NCBI GenBank assembly: GCA_937942105.1
Contig: CALDFS010000170.1
Coordinates: forward strand, 1-11,023
DNA: 11,023 bases
Direction of reading: 5' to 3'
Source of the DNA: an uncultured Ruminococcus sp.
Lineage (GTDB): Bacteria > Bacillota > Clostridia > Oscillospirales > Ruminococcaceae
Numbering within the stretch: the first letter of the stretch is position 1; every line of letters starts with the position of its first letter. Shown here one piece after another: positions 1-5,659 of this stretch. Position numbers and translations under genes: made by a program. Under the pieces are notes generated by a model. That model searched no databases. It worked only from the letters and a program-made list of their open reading frames with translations, and was not told where the DNA came from.

Positions 1-73
1 TCTTCTTGTTTTTCCTGGTGTTATAGTTTCTCTGCTTGCACTCTGTGCACGCCAACATAATCTTAACCCTCAT
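1..73 (-). CDS. rpmG: 50S ribosomal protein L33, N-terminal part (runs off left edge)
   Basis: Reading the minus strand from an ATG at 73 gives 24 codons before the window ends. The product begins MRVKIMLACTECKQRNYNT and continues RKNKK. This is the characteristic start of bacterial ribosomal protein L33: a basic protein of about 50 residues in the large subunit, here the zinc-binding form, whose first CxxC pair (C9, C12) is visible. A strong ribosome binding site (AGGAGG, 82-87 on the opposite strand) lies 8 bases before the start. In Firmicutes rpmG often leads secE-nusG and the L11/L1 ribosomal protein genes. That continuation would lie outside the window and is inferred only. The gene has its own promoter and a long structured leader. 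Confidence 0.93.
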   Translation of the reverse strand, partial: MRVKIMLACTECKQRNYNTRKNKK

Positions 74-297
74 TTTCGGCACCTCCTGACGAAATTTACG
101 TTTTTGCGGTTAAAACAAAAACGCTGTCTTACCGGGGTTTGTCCCGGTATCGCCCCGAATCGGGGCTTGCCTCCCTCCGAACTCAAAGCCGGGCGGCAAC
201 TGCCCGCCGCCGGTATCGCTTTCGCCGTATATTACAACGGTTCGCTAAAGGTCTTGTGTGCAAAAATGCGCACCAAAAAAAGACCCCGCAAAGAGGT
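74..297 (-). promoter_or_regulatory. Long structured 5' leader of rpmG
   Basis: The transcript from the promoter at 304-333 would carry roughly 220 untranslated bases. Visible hairpins, in transcript order, are: a composite stem 285-250 (GGTCTT with AAGACC around an inner GTGCGC/GCACAC stem), a GGCGG/CCGCC stem at 208-192, a perfect GCCCCG-ATT-CGGGGC stem at 166-152, a 7-bp TACCGGG/CCCGGTA stem at 149-130, and a perfect 8-bp CGTTTTTG/CAAAAACG stem at 123-99 just before the ribosome binding site. The 10-mer GCGATACCGG occurs twice (219-210 and 153-144), so a downstream CCGGTA (135-130) could pair with either copy. This suggests, but does not prove, ribosomal-protein-type autoregulation or attenuation. 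No known riboswitch is recognised. Confidence 0.55.
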
Positions 298-303
298 AAA
301 ATA

Positions 304-333
304 ATCATAGCACGAATTAAAGGGCTTTGTCAA
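304..333 (-). promoter_or_regulatory. Sigma-A promoter of rpmG
   Basis: On the minus strand there is a perfect -35 TTGACA (333-328), an 18-base spacer and a -10 TATGAT (309-304). Transcription would start near 297, giving the long rpmG leader. Confidence 0.8.
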
Positions 334-447
334 GCCCTTTTCGCAAAAAAATCATTAATTTTCGGAAATTTTTATTATATGAATATGGTTTTTCGGGATT
401 TGTGCGCTGGGGACGGTGTGGTTGATGTTTAATCGATAAATTTGGAT

Positions 448-819
448 TTAATGATTCAATAACATATTGATCCTTTCAACAGGAAAAACATCTTCAATGT
501 CCTCAATAATAAATTTTGTTTTATTTATTTCTTTATCGCCTACTATTTCAAGATACTCAGGTATAATTTTTGAATCAATAATGATTTTACCGCTGCCTGC
601 TCGGTGCCGGTCTTCGCCATTCTTTTTTACACTTGAAATCCAATATTCATCACCGGATTCAATATCTATAAAATTACCGCTGATTCCATTACATTTTTCA
701 AATGCATGATTATTAAAATAAACAGTATTACCCGAACGAGATATTTTTGCTCTTCCAATCCAAGCAGGACCATTATCGTTATATCCTGTTTTTAACTCAA
801 TGTACTTTATAGCTGTCAT
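448..819 (-). CDS. Conserved hypothetical protein, 123 aa
   Basis: An ATG at 819 is preceded by a good ribosome binding site (GGAGGGG, 6 bases upstream). The 123-residue product has no signal peptide or membrane segment. It is rich in short beta-prone stretches with conserved-looking blocks: GPAWIG (about 18-23), a TVYFNNHAF block (about 32-40), an EYWISSVKKNG block with DRHRAGSGKI after it (about 58-78), then a helical acidic tail. From memory this is a small family widespread in Firmicutes and other bacteria, sometimes labelled 1-deoxy-D-xylulose-5-phosphate synthase. That label cannot be right: the enzyme is about 600 residues and no thiamine-diphosphate motif is present. Function unknown. 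A possible promoter lies far upstream at 1081-1108. Confidence 0.85.
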   Translation of the reverse strand: MTAIKYIELKTGYNDNGPAWIGRAKISRSGNTVYFNNHAFEKCNGISGNFIDIESGDEYWISSVKKNGEDRHRAGSGKIIIDSKIIPEYLEIVGDKEINKTKFIIEDIEDVFPVERINMLLNH

Positions 820-1165
820 AATTACCCCTCCGTAAGCCTGAATTTGAAAATCACAATTTCATAAGTGATTATTGCCCTTCATAGGGCTTTAATAAAATCC
901 TCCCAAACGCTTGAAAACAAAGGATTTATCGCAATGTGTCCGCCTTATCCCTTTATACGATTTCACTTGTGTTTGTGCTTCCCCTGCCGCCTTATAAGGG
1001 CAAAAATAAGGGCAGAAAAACATGGTAACAAGCTATAACAGTATGTGGCAATTGGGAGACTGTGGCATATGTGCGAATACATTATACTGTATTACTTGAT
1101 TTGTACAAAACTTTCGCCGTTGCTTGAATCACATCAATTTCCAAGTTTTCGAGTTCAGCGAGGAA
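820..1165. other. Gene-free spacer with small repeats
   Basis: No convincing gene is seen in these 346 bases. There is a short hairpin GCCCT-TCAT-AGGGC (874-887) without a T tract, a perfect palindrome CCTTATAAGG (990-999), and TAAGGGCA repeated 12 bases apart (995-1002 and 1007-1014). The minus strand directly after the GNAT stop remains open in the same frame for 27 codons (1165-1085) but has no start codon. Confidence 0.5.
1081..1108 (-). promoter_or_regulatory. Possible promoter for the 123-aa hypothetical gene
   Basis: Minus strand TTGTAC (1108-1103), a 16-base spacer, then a perfect TATAAT (1086-1081). It sits about 260 bases before the start of the gene at 819, so the assignment is tentative. 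Confidence 0.4.
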
Positions 1166-1627
1166 TCATAGCAGCTCCATGTTTATGGATTTCACGGTGA
1201 AACCGCATTTTAAATACATTTCATATGCCGATTTGTTTTTTGAATTGACCTGAAGTTCAATTCCGTCAAACCGCTTTTCATCCTTAATCTGCTTTACCTT
1301 TTCAAAGAATAAATGCCCGATTCCCTGCCCACGGTATTTTTCATCTACCGCCATGCTGTCAATAAAAATCACATCTCTTGTAGCGTGCGCCGGAGATTCG
1401 ATGTGACGAAATACTATTTCCATAATTCCAACCACAATCCCGTCCGCTTCGGCGACAAAAAATGTATCGCCCTTAACCATTTCCGCAAATATGTCTGCGG
1501 GAATAATGACATTGCTCGGCTTGTATATATCAGGCCGCCAATCAACATGCATTTTCTGCACCTGATTCATTATTTTTGCAACGGCTTCATAATCACCAAT
1601 CGCTGCTTTTCTGACTGTAAAATGCAT
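1166..1627 (-). CDS. GNAT family N-acetyltransferase
   Basis: The product (153 aa from the ATG at 1627) has the Gcn5-related acetyltransferase layout: an N-terminal beta strand with the FTVRKAAIGDYEAV type start, then the acetyl-CoA-binding motif A around residues 94-108 (VDEKYRGQGIGHLFF, matching Q/RxxGxG/A), and a late motif B with a Y-x-K-CGF loop (about 138-143). Proteins of this kind transfer acetyl groups from acetyl-CoA to amines or protein N-termini in the cytoplasm; the substrate cannot be told. I chose the ATG at 1627 because GGAGG lies 4 bases upstream. A GTG at 1648 is in frame and overlaps, as GTGA, the stop of the upstream broken gene, so a coupled start 7 codons earlier is possible. 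It is probably cotranscribed with the genes upstream. Confidence 0.9.
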   Translation of the reverse strand: MHFTVRKAAIGDYEAVAKIMNQVQKMHVDWRPDIYKPSNVIIPADIFAEMVKGDTFFVAEADGIVVGIMEIVFRHIESPAHATRDVIFIDSMAVDEKYRGQGIGHLFFEKVKQIKDEKRFDGIELQVNSKNKSAYEMYLKCGFTVKSINMELL

Positions 1628-1644
1628 ATTTCCTCCACGGCCTT

Positions 1645-1967
1645 TCACCCTTCCGCCTTCTTAATATGCTCCCTGATTTCGGCTTCGTGCTTACGGCAGT
1701 AGGCATGCTGTTTTGCATGAAGCTTTCTATGCTCATACTTTTGTACATATCGTCCAGCGTGTCTAAAATCAGCCCGCCGCCGACCCTCATATCGATGAAA
1801 TATGGATAGATGCAGCCGCCCTGCTCTCTCGGAAAATAAGGATTGATAGAAGCAAGGCGTTCATCTTTCATAATGGATTCGACCACTATTTCGCTGAGTA
1901 TCCATTTCAGGGACGGGCGCTCGTATTCGTCGTAGCTGTCCTTAAACAGGCTGTTCCACACGCACAA
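1645..1967 (-). pseudogene. Frameshifted remnant of an unrecognised gene
   Basis: One minus-strand frame from about 1967 reads sensibly (SYDEYERPSLKWILSEIVV, then YFPREQGGCIYPYFIDMRVG, ending LILDTLDDMYK). At about 1740 sense passes to another frame that reads YEHRKLHAKQHAYCRKHEAE and then IREHIKKAEG, stopping at 1645-1647. Adding one A to the AAAA run (plus strand TTTT, 1739-1742) joins the two parts. The repaired tail ends in a GTGA overlap with a potential GTG start of the GNAT gene, which supports it as the true 3' end. At the 5' end the only start is a TTG with a stop two codons before it and no ribosome binding site, so the gene is probably also truncated there. I do not recognise the family. 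The unrepaired frame would give 124 residues with an unlikely Arg/Lys-rich end. Confidence 0.6.
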
Positions 1968-2017
1968 CCATTAACAAACTTACTCGGCACTGAATGCAAT
2001 TTCAAAGAGCGGGCGGA

Positions 2018-2653
2018 CTATCTTGCCAACAGCTCCCGAACCATCCGGCAGTTCTCTATCCTCGCCCCGGTGGGGTTATCGCCATGCTCGGGGTCGCAGG
2101 AGTAATCGCTTAACAGCTTGCAGGGGAATTCCCCGCACTCGCCGCAGAAGGATATCCCCTTGCTCATTGCGCACGCGGCAACCGGGCAAGGCTTATCCTG
2201 GCAGTGAAAAGCAAAGCCTTTTGTTAAAACACAGCCTTGGCAATTGCAAGGCTCCTTCCAGCCGCAATGGGTGCAGTCCAGCCCACAGTAGGTCGATATC
2301 AGCGCCTCCTGCTGTTTCTTTTTGCTCAGCCCGTGCAGAACCAGTGCATAGGATTTATCCAGCATATCCTTTAAAAGCTCATCGGGAACGGCACCGTCCG
2401 GCTTGACCGAGTTCCAGTGCTGTTTATTGGAGTAGTACCCCGGGATGATATCCTCATACTGCCCGCGAAGGAATTCGCCTTCGGCGGGGTCGAGCTTCAG
2501 GTTTATGTAATACGGCTTGTTTTCACCATCCAGCAGGACGGCGGCGAACATCTTTCCGCCTATCATATATCGAATCCAGTTCCATTCGACCTTCAGATCC
2601 TTAGTTACCGCCGGTTTAGACATCAGATATTCATCAATCCAAGTATATCTCAT
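2018..2653 (-). CDS. MmcQ/YjbR-like domain fused to a Cys-rich DUF3795-type domain
   Basis: The ATG at 2653 follows AAGGAG by 8 bases; 211 residues. Residues about 15-115 match the MmcQ/YjbR (CyaY-like fold) family: WNWIRYMIGGKMFAAV, the PYYINLKLDP block, an EGEFLR helix, a PGYYSNKQHWNSV segment, and the amphipathic helix DELLKDMLDKSYALVL. Residues about 122-205 form a second domain with 14 cysteines, including CGLDCTHC (123-130), CNCQGC (136-141), CGECGEFPC (170-178), and a C-terminal DPEHGD-PTGARIENC block. This matches DUF3795-like proteins, thought to bind metal. YjbR proteins are proposed to bind DNA, but the evidence is thin, so the molecular role is unknown. It lies 98 bp downstream of the zinc-ribbon gene with no clear promoter between, so cotranscription is likely. 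Confidence 0.88.
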   Translation of the reverse strand: MRYTWIDEYLMSKPAVTKDLKVEWNWIRYMIGGKMFAAVLLDGENKPYYINLKLDPAEGEFLRGQYEDIIPGYYSNKQHWNSVKPDGAVPDELLKDMLDKSYALVLHGLSKKKQQEALISTYCGLDCTHCGWKEPCNCQGCVLTKGFAFHCQDKPCPVAACAMSKGISFCGECGEFPCKLLSDYSCDPEHGDNPTGARIENCRMVRELLAR

Positions 2654-2685
2654 AGCATTATCTCCTTAAAATTTTTCGGGATTCC

Positions 2686-2698
2686 GTGCGTATCGCAC
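2686..2698. repeat. Small perfect hairpin GTGCG-TAT-CGCAC
   Basis: A perfect 5-bp stem with a 3-base loop lies between the zinc-ribbon gene and the YjbR fusion gene. There is no T tract on either side, so it is not an obvious terminator. The surrounding 2700-2750 is GC-rich with further short complementary GCGC segments. Confidence 0.4.
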
Positions 2699-2751
2699 TG
2701 ACGCAGCATGAAGCACTGCGCCGCGCACCGTTACGCAGCGCCGGATTTCGC

Positions 2752-3465
2752 CTATTCAGCCTCTTCAACCGCAAAATCACAGCCGACTATATACCATTTT
2801 CCCTTTTGGCGAATAACGTAGCACTCCATCTCAACGTCCGCCGTCGATATATCCCCCGAGAAGCGGGCGGTTACATAAACGGTGTATACGGTTTTGGTGT
2901 TGATATTCTCGCCGTATGTCTGAGCATAGCCGTCTGCAAAGCTCTGAACATATTCCTGCTCGGTTTTCCCTCTTGAATTGAAGGTGAGGGATATCTGCAT
3001 ATCCTCGCCGAACTGCTCAAAAAGGTCGCGGTAGAGCTTATCCATGTAGTCGTAGCCAGAGTAGCCCAAGGAATCCCTCTCCTTAATATATTCTCCGCCG
3101 ATGTTGTCGAGCATTGAACCGACGTACATATCGAAATCGCGCTGGCTTATTGCTTGGAAATACTCCTCAACCGGCTTTTTATAGCTTCCCCCGCCCACAA
3201 GACCGCTTCGGTAGAGAATGAATCCAACGGCAAGAAGCATTATTATAATAAGGAATATAAGAAAGCTGCGGTCCTTTTTGCGGTTTGCAAGCTGAGCCTG
3301 AGCAGCGGCACGCTGTTCATCGGTCAAAAACTTGTCGGCAGCAGCGTCCTCGGCAAGCTTATTGGCGCTTGCTTTTCTATTAATCTTTCGGGATACGGCA
3401 GTTCCGCACTTGGGGCAAACATCCCCCTCAAATCTTTCGCCGCAGTTAGGACAGTTTTTTCTCAT
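2752..3465 (-). CDS. Zinc-ribbon membrane protein with NTF2-like extracellular domain
   Basis: The ATG at 3465 follows AAGGAGG by 9 bases; 237 aa. The N-terminus carries a zinc ribbon with two knuckles, CPNC (5-8) and CPKC (17-20). A charged Ala-rich linker (about 30-65) follows, then one transmembrane helix (about 67-85, SFLIFLIIIMLLAVGFILY). A domain of about 140 residues (97-235) contains YFQAISQRDFDMYV, alternating beta strands (YTVYVTARFSG, VEMECYVIRQ) and the ending KGKWYIVGCDF, which is typical of DUF4878/NTF2-like lipoprotein and membrane domains. The topology would be zinc ribbon inside and NTF2-like domain outside. Function is unknown; such proteins are common in Clostridia and may act in envelope sensing or protein interaction. 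Its own promoter is at 3559-3587. Confidence 0.87.
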   Translation of the reverse strand: MRKNCPNCGERFEGDVCPKCGTAVSRKINRKASANKLAEDAAADKFLTDEQRAAAQAQLANRKKDRSFLIFLIIIMLLAVGFILYRSGLVGGGSYKKPVEEYFQAISQRDFDMYVGSMLDNIGGEYIKERDSLGYSGYDYMDKLYRDLFEQFGEDMQISLTFNSRGKTEQEYVQSFADGYAQTYGENINTKTVYTVYVTARFSGDISTADVEMECYVIRQKGKWYIVGCDFAVEEAE

Positions 3466-3558
3466 ATCAAAGAGCCTCCTTTTAAGGTTTTGTGGGTTTT
3501 AACGGTTGGTGAAGCGGCTGTCTCAGGCAAATGCACAGGACGCCTTATTCCAATATAT

Positions 3559-3587
3559 ATTGTAGCGCTTAAAAGAATTTAAGTCAA
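3559..3587 (-). promoter_or_regulatory. Sigma-A promoter of the zinc-ribbon gene
   Basis: Minus strand TTGACT (3587-3582), a 17-base spacer, TACAAT (3564-3559). It gives an untranslated leader of roughly 85 bases. It is back to back with the tRNA promoter at 3631-3659. Confidence 0.75.
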
Positions 3588-3630
3588 GGAAAAAACGCAA
3601 AAAGCAGTCAAAATTTCCGCCCTTCATTAC

Positions 3631-3659
3631 TTGACAACGGAAGTATGTTGTGATATAAT
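3631..3659 (+). promoter_or_regulatory. Strong promoter of tRNA-Pro
   Basis: Perfect TTGACA (3631-3636), a 17-base spacer, perfect TATAAT (3654-3659), with a TG extension at 3651-3652. This is the strongest promoter in the window, as expected for a stable RNA gene. Confidence 0.9.
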
Positions 3660-3681
3660 GCATAAATGCAAGTGAATATTT

Positions 3682-3758
3682 CGAGGTGTGGCTCAGTTTG
3701 GTAGAGCGCCACGTTCGGGACGTGGAGGCCGTGGGTTCAAGTCCCGTCACCTCGACCA
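3682..3758 (+). tRNA. tRNA-Pro (anticodon CGG)
   Basis: A full cloverleaf of 77 nt with encoded CCA. The acceptor stem CGAGGTG (3682-3688) pairs with CACCTCG (3748-3754), and the discriminator is A3755. The D arm has GGCTCAG followed by TTTGGTAGAGC. The anticodon stem CCACG/CGTGG encloses the loop TTCGGGA with anticodon CGG (3716-3718). The T arm contains GTGGGTTCAAGTCCC, with the GTTCAAG T-loop core. CGG reads the proline codon CCG. It appears to be a single-gene transcription unit between its own promoter and terminator. Oddly, its 3' end (TCGACCA) forms the outer part of a long perfect inverted repeat. Confidence 0.97.
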
Positions 3759-3798
3759 ACTAAAAAAGACCCCTTTTGGGTCTTTTTTAGTTGGTCGA
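3752..3798. repeat. 21-bp perfect inverted repeat spanning tRNA 3' end and terminator
   Basis: The left arm (3752-3772) starts at the last bases of the tRNA acceptor strand plus CCA and runs through AACTAAAAAAGACCC. The right arm (3778-3798) is its exact reverse complement, with a 5-base loop CTTTT. All 21 positions match. An ordinary terminator needs only the inner part. Here a minus-oriented copy of the tRNA tail is present, which could result from an inverted duplication or an insertion boundary. Confidence 0.9.
3762..3788 (+). terminator. Rho-independent terminator of tRNA-Pro
   Basis: The inner part AAAAAAGACCC-CTTTT-GGGTCTTTTTT gives a stem followed directly by a T6 tract. By symmetry it also has a T tract in the opposite direction, so it could terminate both ways. 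Confidence 0.85.
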
Positions 3799-4078
3799 AA
3801 CGATGCGTTCCTTTGCGGGAACGAGATGCACCCTTCGGGCGTGATTCACTTTGTTAGTGATGCACGCCTGCCGGCGCGAGATGGAACGCATCGCATCACA
3901 GGCGTTTAGCCGTGTCCGACCGGCTAAACGCTGGCATCACAGCGCGTAAGCGCGACATCACTAAAAAACGTTTGTATCACCACAATTTAAAATTCAACGA
4001 ACAAACCATCCTACCCAACCACGCAAGCGAAGCGAGCGTGCAATCTCTCGTTCCATCACATAATTTATCATCACATAC
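3799..4078. repeat. Gene-free block of hairpins and CATCAC motifs
   Basis: No gene is convincing in this stretch of about 280 bases. It holds: an 11-bp perfect long-range inverted repeat CGATGCGTTCC (3801-3811) / GGAACGCATCG (3883-3893), whose left arm can instead pair locally (CGTTCC 3806-3811 with GGAACG 3818-3823); a 12-bp stem with a 2-bp mismatch (3839-3850/3856-3867); CGCCTG/CAGGCG (3865-3870/3899-3904); an 11-bp perfect hairpin GCGTTTAGCCG/CGGCTAAACGC (3902-3912/3921-3931); CGCG-TAAG-CGCG near 3944-3955; and CACGC/GCGTG (4020-4024/4036-4040). CATCACA recurs at 3894, 3935, 4054 and 4069, with CATCACT at 3956 and TATCACC at 3975. It may be a dispersed intergenic repeat or a structured RNA; the strand is undecided. 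Confidence 0.7.
3902..3931. repeat. 11-bp perfect hairpin within the block
   Basis: GCGTTTAGCCG (3902-3912) and CGGCTAAACGC (3921-3931) are exact complements around an 8-base loop. There is no adjoining T tract, so it is not a terminator. Confidence 0.85.
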
Positions 4079-4117
4079 AAAAAGGGCGCATAGATGTTTA
4101 ATCTTCCATGCGCCCTT
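4079..4117 (-). terminator. Rho-independent terminator of the HAD hydrolase gene
   Basis: On the minus strand AAGGGCGCAT (4117-4108) pairs with ATGCGCCCTT (4091-4082) across a 16-base loop, followed by T residues (4083-4079). It begins 4 bases after the hydrolase stop codon and would keep minus-strand transcripts from entering the hairpin block. Confidence 0.9.
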
Positions 4118-4120
4118 ATA

Positions 4121-4795
4121 CTATTTAATATACTCCATAACCCCCAACGGCTCCTCAGCTATTAAGAATCCGGCTATATTTTCGCGTTTGTATGGCATTT
4201 GATTGGTATACCATTTTGCCTGAATCGCCGTCATTCCGGCAGCCTTCGCCCCCGGAAGCTCATCGGAACCGCCGTCTCCTACAAAAAGACACTCGCTCGG
4301 CGTTACTCCCAGCCTCCTTGCCGCTTCCTCATAGATACAGGAATCCGGCTTTTTCATGTGTACATCGCAGGATAATATTACCTCGTCAAAGTATTTGTAT
4401 ATCCCGGATTCTTTGAGCGGGGTCACTTCCTCCGGGGAGCAGTTGCTTACAATCGCGGTTTGCAGACCCATCGCCCTTAATCTTTCTAACAGCATATACA
4501 CATCAGGATTGACGTATTCAAAGCACGCCGATTTTGTCTTTACCCTCTTGTCGATAATAGTGGATAACACCGAATTATCGATCGCTTTTCCGCACCTTTC
4601 GCAGACGTGCAGAATCGAATCCCCGAAGCTGATATCTCCCAAGTATCGCGCTTCTTCATTCTCGTCCCAGTAAAAATCAAATTTATCTTTTTCGACGTCC
4701 AAATCGGCAGACATTTCGCTTTTGGTGTACTTTTTATGACCCCATTCTGTGATTAAGGTTTCAAACAAATCGAAAATTACTGCTTTATATTTCAT
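4121..4795 (-). CDS. HAD-superfamily (subfamily IA) hydrolase
   Basis: I use the ATG at 4795 because AAGGAG lies 8 bases upstream; an in-frame ATG at 4816 contains that site within its own codons and is unlikely. The product is 224 aa. HAD motifs are in order: motif I FDLFETLI with nucleophile D9, the cap helices at about 20-85, motif II IVSNCS with S117, motif III HMKKPD with K148/K149, and motif IV FVGDGGSDELPGA with D174 and D178. The second aspartate of the usual DxDxT is replaced by F11, as in the DLFET and DVYGT branches, so phosphatase activity is not assured; a dehalogenase or nucleotidase-like role is possible. It is cytoplasmic, with substrate unknown. It lies 63 bp downstream of the methyltransferase and ends at a strong terminator. 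Confidence 0.92.
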   Translation of the reverse strand: MKYKAVIFDLFETLITEWGHKKYTKSEMSADLDVEKDKFDFYWDENEEARYLGDISFGDSILHVCERCGKAIDNSVLSTIIDKRVKTKSACFEYVNPDVYMLLERLRAMGLQTAIVSNCSPEEVTPLKESGIYKYFDEVILSCDVHMKKPDSCIYEEAARRLGVTPSECLFVGDGGSDELPGAKAAGMTAIQAKWYTNQMPYKRENIAGFLIAEEPLGVMEYIK

Positions 4796-4858
4796 GTGCT
4801 TTCTCCTTTTCTCCATTATAGGGTGATTTTCTGGTGATAATTATATACCGCCTCTGCC

Positions 4859-5479
4859 TCACTTCCTAAACTCCACCACCAAGCTCCGACCCTTAGCCAC
4901 TTCCAAAACCTCAACCTCCGAGAATCCTGCCTGCTTTCCGAGGGCGATATAATCCTCCCGCTCGAAAAACTTAAAGCCTGTTTTAGTATAGGAGAGCTTC
5001 TGCAAAAACTTCTTTGTATACACAGCGTTGTAAAACACTCCGCCCGGCTTAAGCGTTCTTAAGATCTCCCGCAGACCCTTAAGCGTATCATCCCAGAAGT
5101 AAATAGTATTTACGGATGTCACCGCGTCGAAGAAATCGTCGCCGTACTCTAACCGACAGCAGTCCCCGACCGTCAGGTGCACCTTCCCTGATTCCACCGC
5201 CCTGCGATTTCTGTTTTCGGCACTCAGCTTCATGTCTTCCGAGATATCAATTCCGTAGATATCCGGGCGATAGCGCTTGTACAGCTTCTTGATTAAGTAT
5301 CCGTTGCCGTATCCAACATCAAGAACCTTTGATTGCTCCGTCAAACGCATATTTGACATAACGCCCCTATACATTGCATTGTTTATGATATTCATGATAA
5401 GACAGCAGACGCTTCCGACAACCCCTCTCGGATTGCCGAACTGCGAGCCTATGTATTCGGAAAATTTGCTCATAATCAA
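4859..5479 (-). CDS. Class I SAM-dependent methyltransferase
   Basis: The product is 206 aa with the Rossmann-type methyltransferase core: motif I VLDVGYGNGYL (52-62), post-I acidic strand YGIDIS (75-80), VGD (104-106), the motif II strand DAVTSVNTIYFW (118-129) and motif III LKPGGVFY (143-150). The N-terminal 45 residues (FSEYIGSQFGNPRG and the stretch after it) are the lead typical of small-molecule methyltransferases of the UbiE/Methyltransf_11 type. The acceptor substrate is unknown. The TTG at 5479 is preferred as start because AAGGAG sits 7 bases before it; the ATG two codons later (5473) is 13 bases from that site but cannot be excluded. It has its own promoter (5514-5542), diverges from the XRE regulator gene, and may be cotranscribed with the HAD gene 63 bp downstream. 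Confidence 0.92.
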   Translation of the reverse strand: MIMSKFSEYIGSQFGNPRGVVGSVCCLIMNIINNAMYRGVMSNMRLTEQSKVLDVGYGNGYLIKKLYKRYRPDIYGIDISEDMKLSAENRNRRAVESGKVHLTVGDCCRLEYGDDFFDAVTSVNTIYFWDDTLKGLREILRTLKPGGVFYNAVYTKKFLQKLSYTKTGFKFFEREDYIALGKQAGFSEVEVLEVAKGRSLVVEFRK

Positions 5480-5513
5480 AATATCTCTCCTTCGGGATTA
5501 TTTGCTACACCAA

Positions 5514-5542
5514 AGTATAGCACAACCCCGCGTCAAAATCAA
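5514..5542 (-). promoter_or_regulatory. Promoter of the methyltransferase gene
   Basis: Minus strand TTGATT (5542-5537), a 17-base spacer, TATACT (5519-5514). The leader is about 30 bases. Confidence 0.7.
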
Positions 5543-5609
5543 CCGCCGAAAAAGCGCCGTTCTCCCTCCTCGCCTCAACCATCAGTCGAGCCACAAAAGA
5601 ACCGCTCTA

Positions 5610-5637
5610 TTGTAAATCCTTCAAAGCGTGATATAAT
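5610..5637 (+). promoter_or_regulatory. Promoter of the XRE regulator gene
   Basis: TTGTAA (5610-5615), a 16-base spacer, perfect TATAAT (5632-5637). The start site would be near 5644, giving a very short leader that just contains the AAAGGAG ribosome binding site (5645-5651). Confidence 0.75.
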
Positions 5638-5659
5638 AGACTTGAAAGGAGCGGGATTT

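Noticed and set aside
104..432. Two overlapping plus-strand reading frames of 66 and 97 codons
   Set aside because: They lie antisense over the hairpin-rich rpmG leader and its promoter, lack ribosome binding sites, and have a composition driven by the GC-rich stems.
874..887. GCCCT-TCAT-AGGGC hairpin as a terminator
   Set aside because: The stem is 5 bp and neither side has a proper T tract (TTTAATAA only).
2023..2406. Plus-strand reading frame of 127 codons rich in Arg, Pro and Ser
   Set aside because: It is antisense to the YjbR-DUF3795 fusion gene, which has clear motifs and a good ribosome binding site.
3523..3759. Minus-strand reading frame of 78 codons starting inside the tRNA
   Set aside because: It is the antisense of tRNA-Pro and its promoter; the MVEVTGLEPTAS start is a well-known artefact of reading tRNA genes backwards.
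3894..4075. Recurrent CATCAC motifs as a CRISPR array
   Set aside because: The units are only 6-7 bases, spacing is irregular, and the intervals contain hairpins rather than unique spacers of constant length. No cas genes are present.
3912..4202. Plus-strand reading frame of 96 codons across the hairpin block
   Set aside because: It has no ribosome binding site, runs through the minus-strand terminator into the antisense of the HAD gene, and shows no domain.
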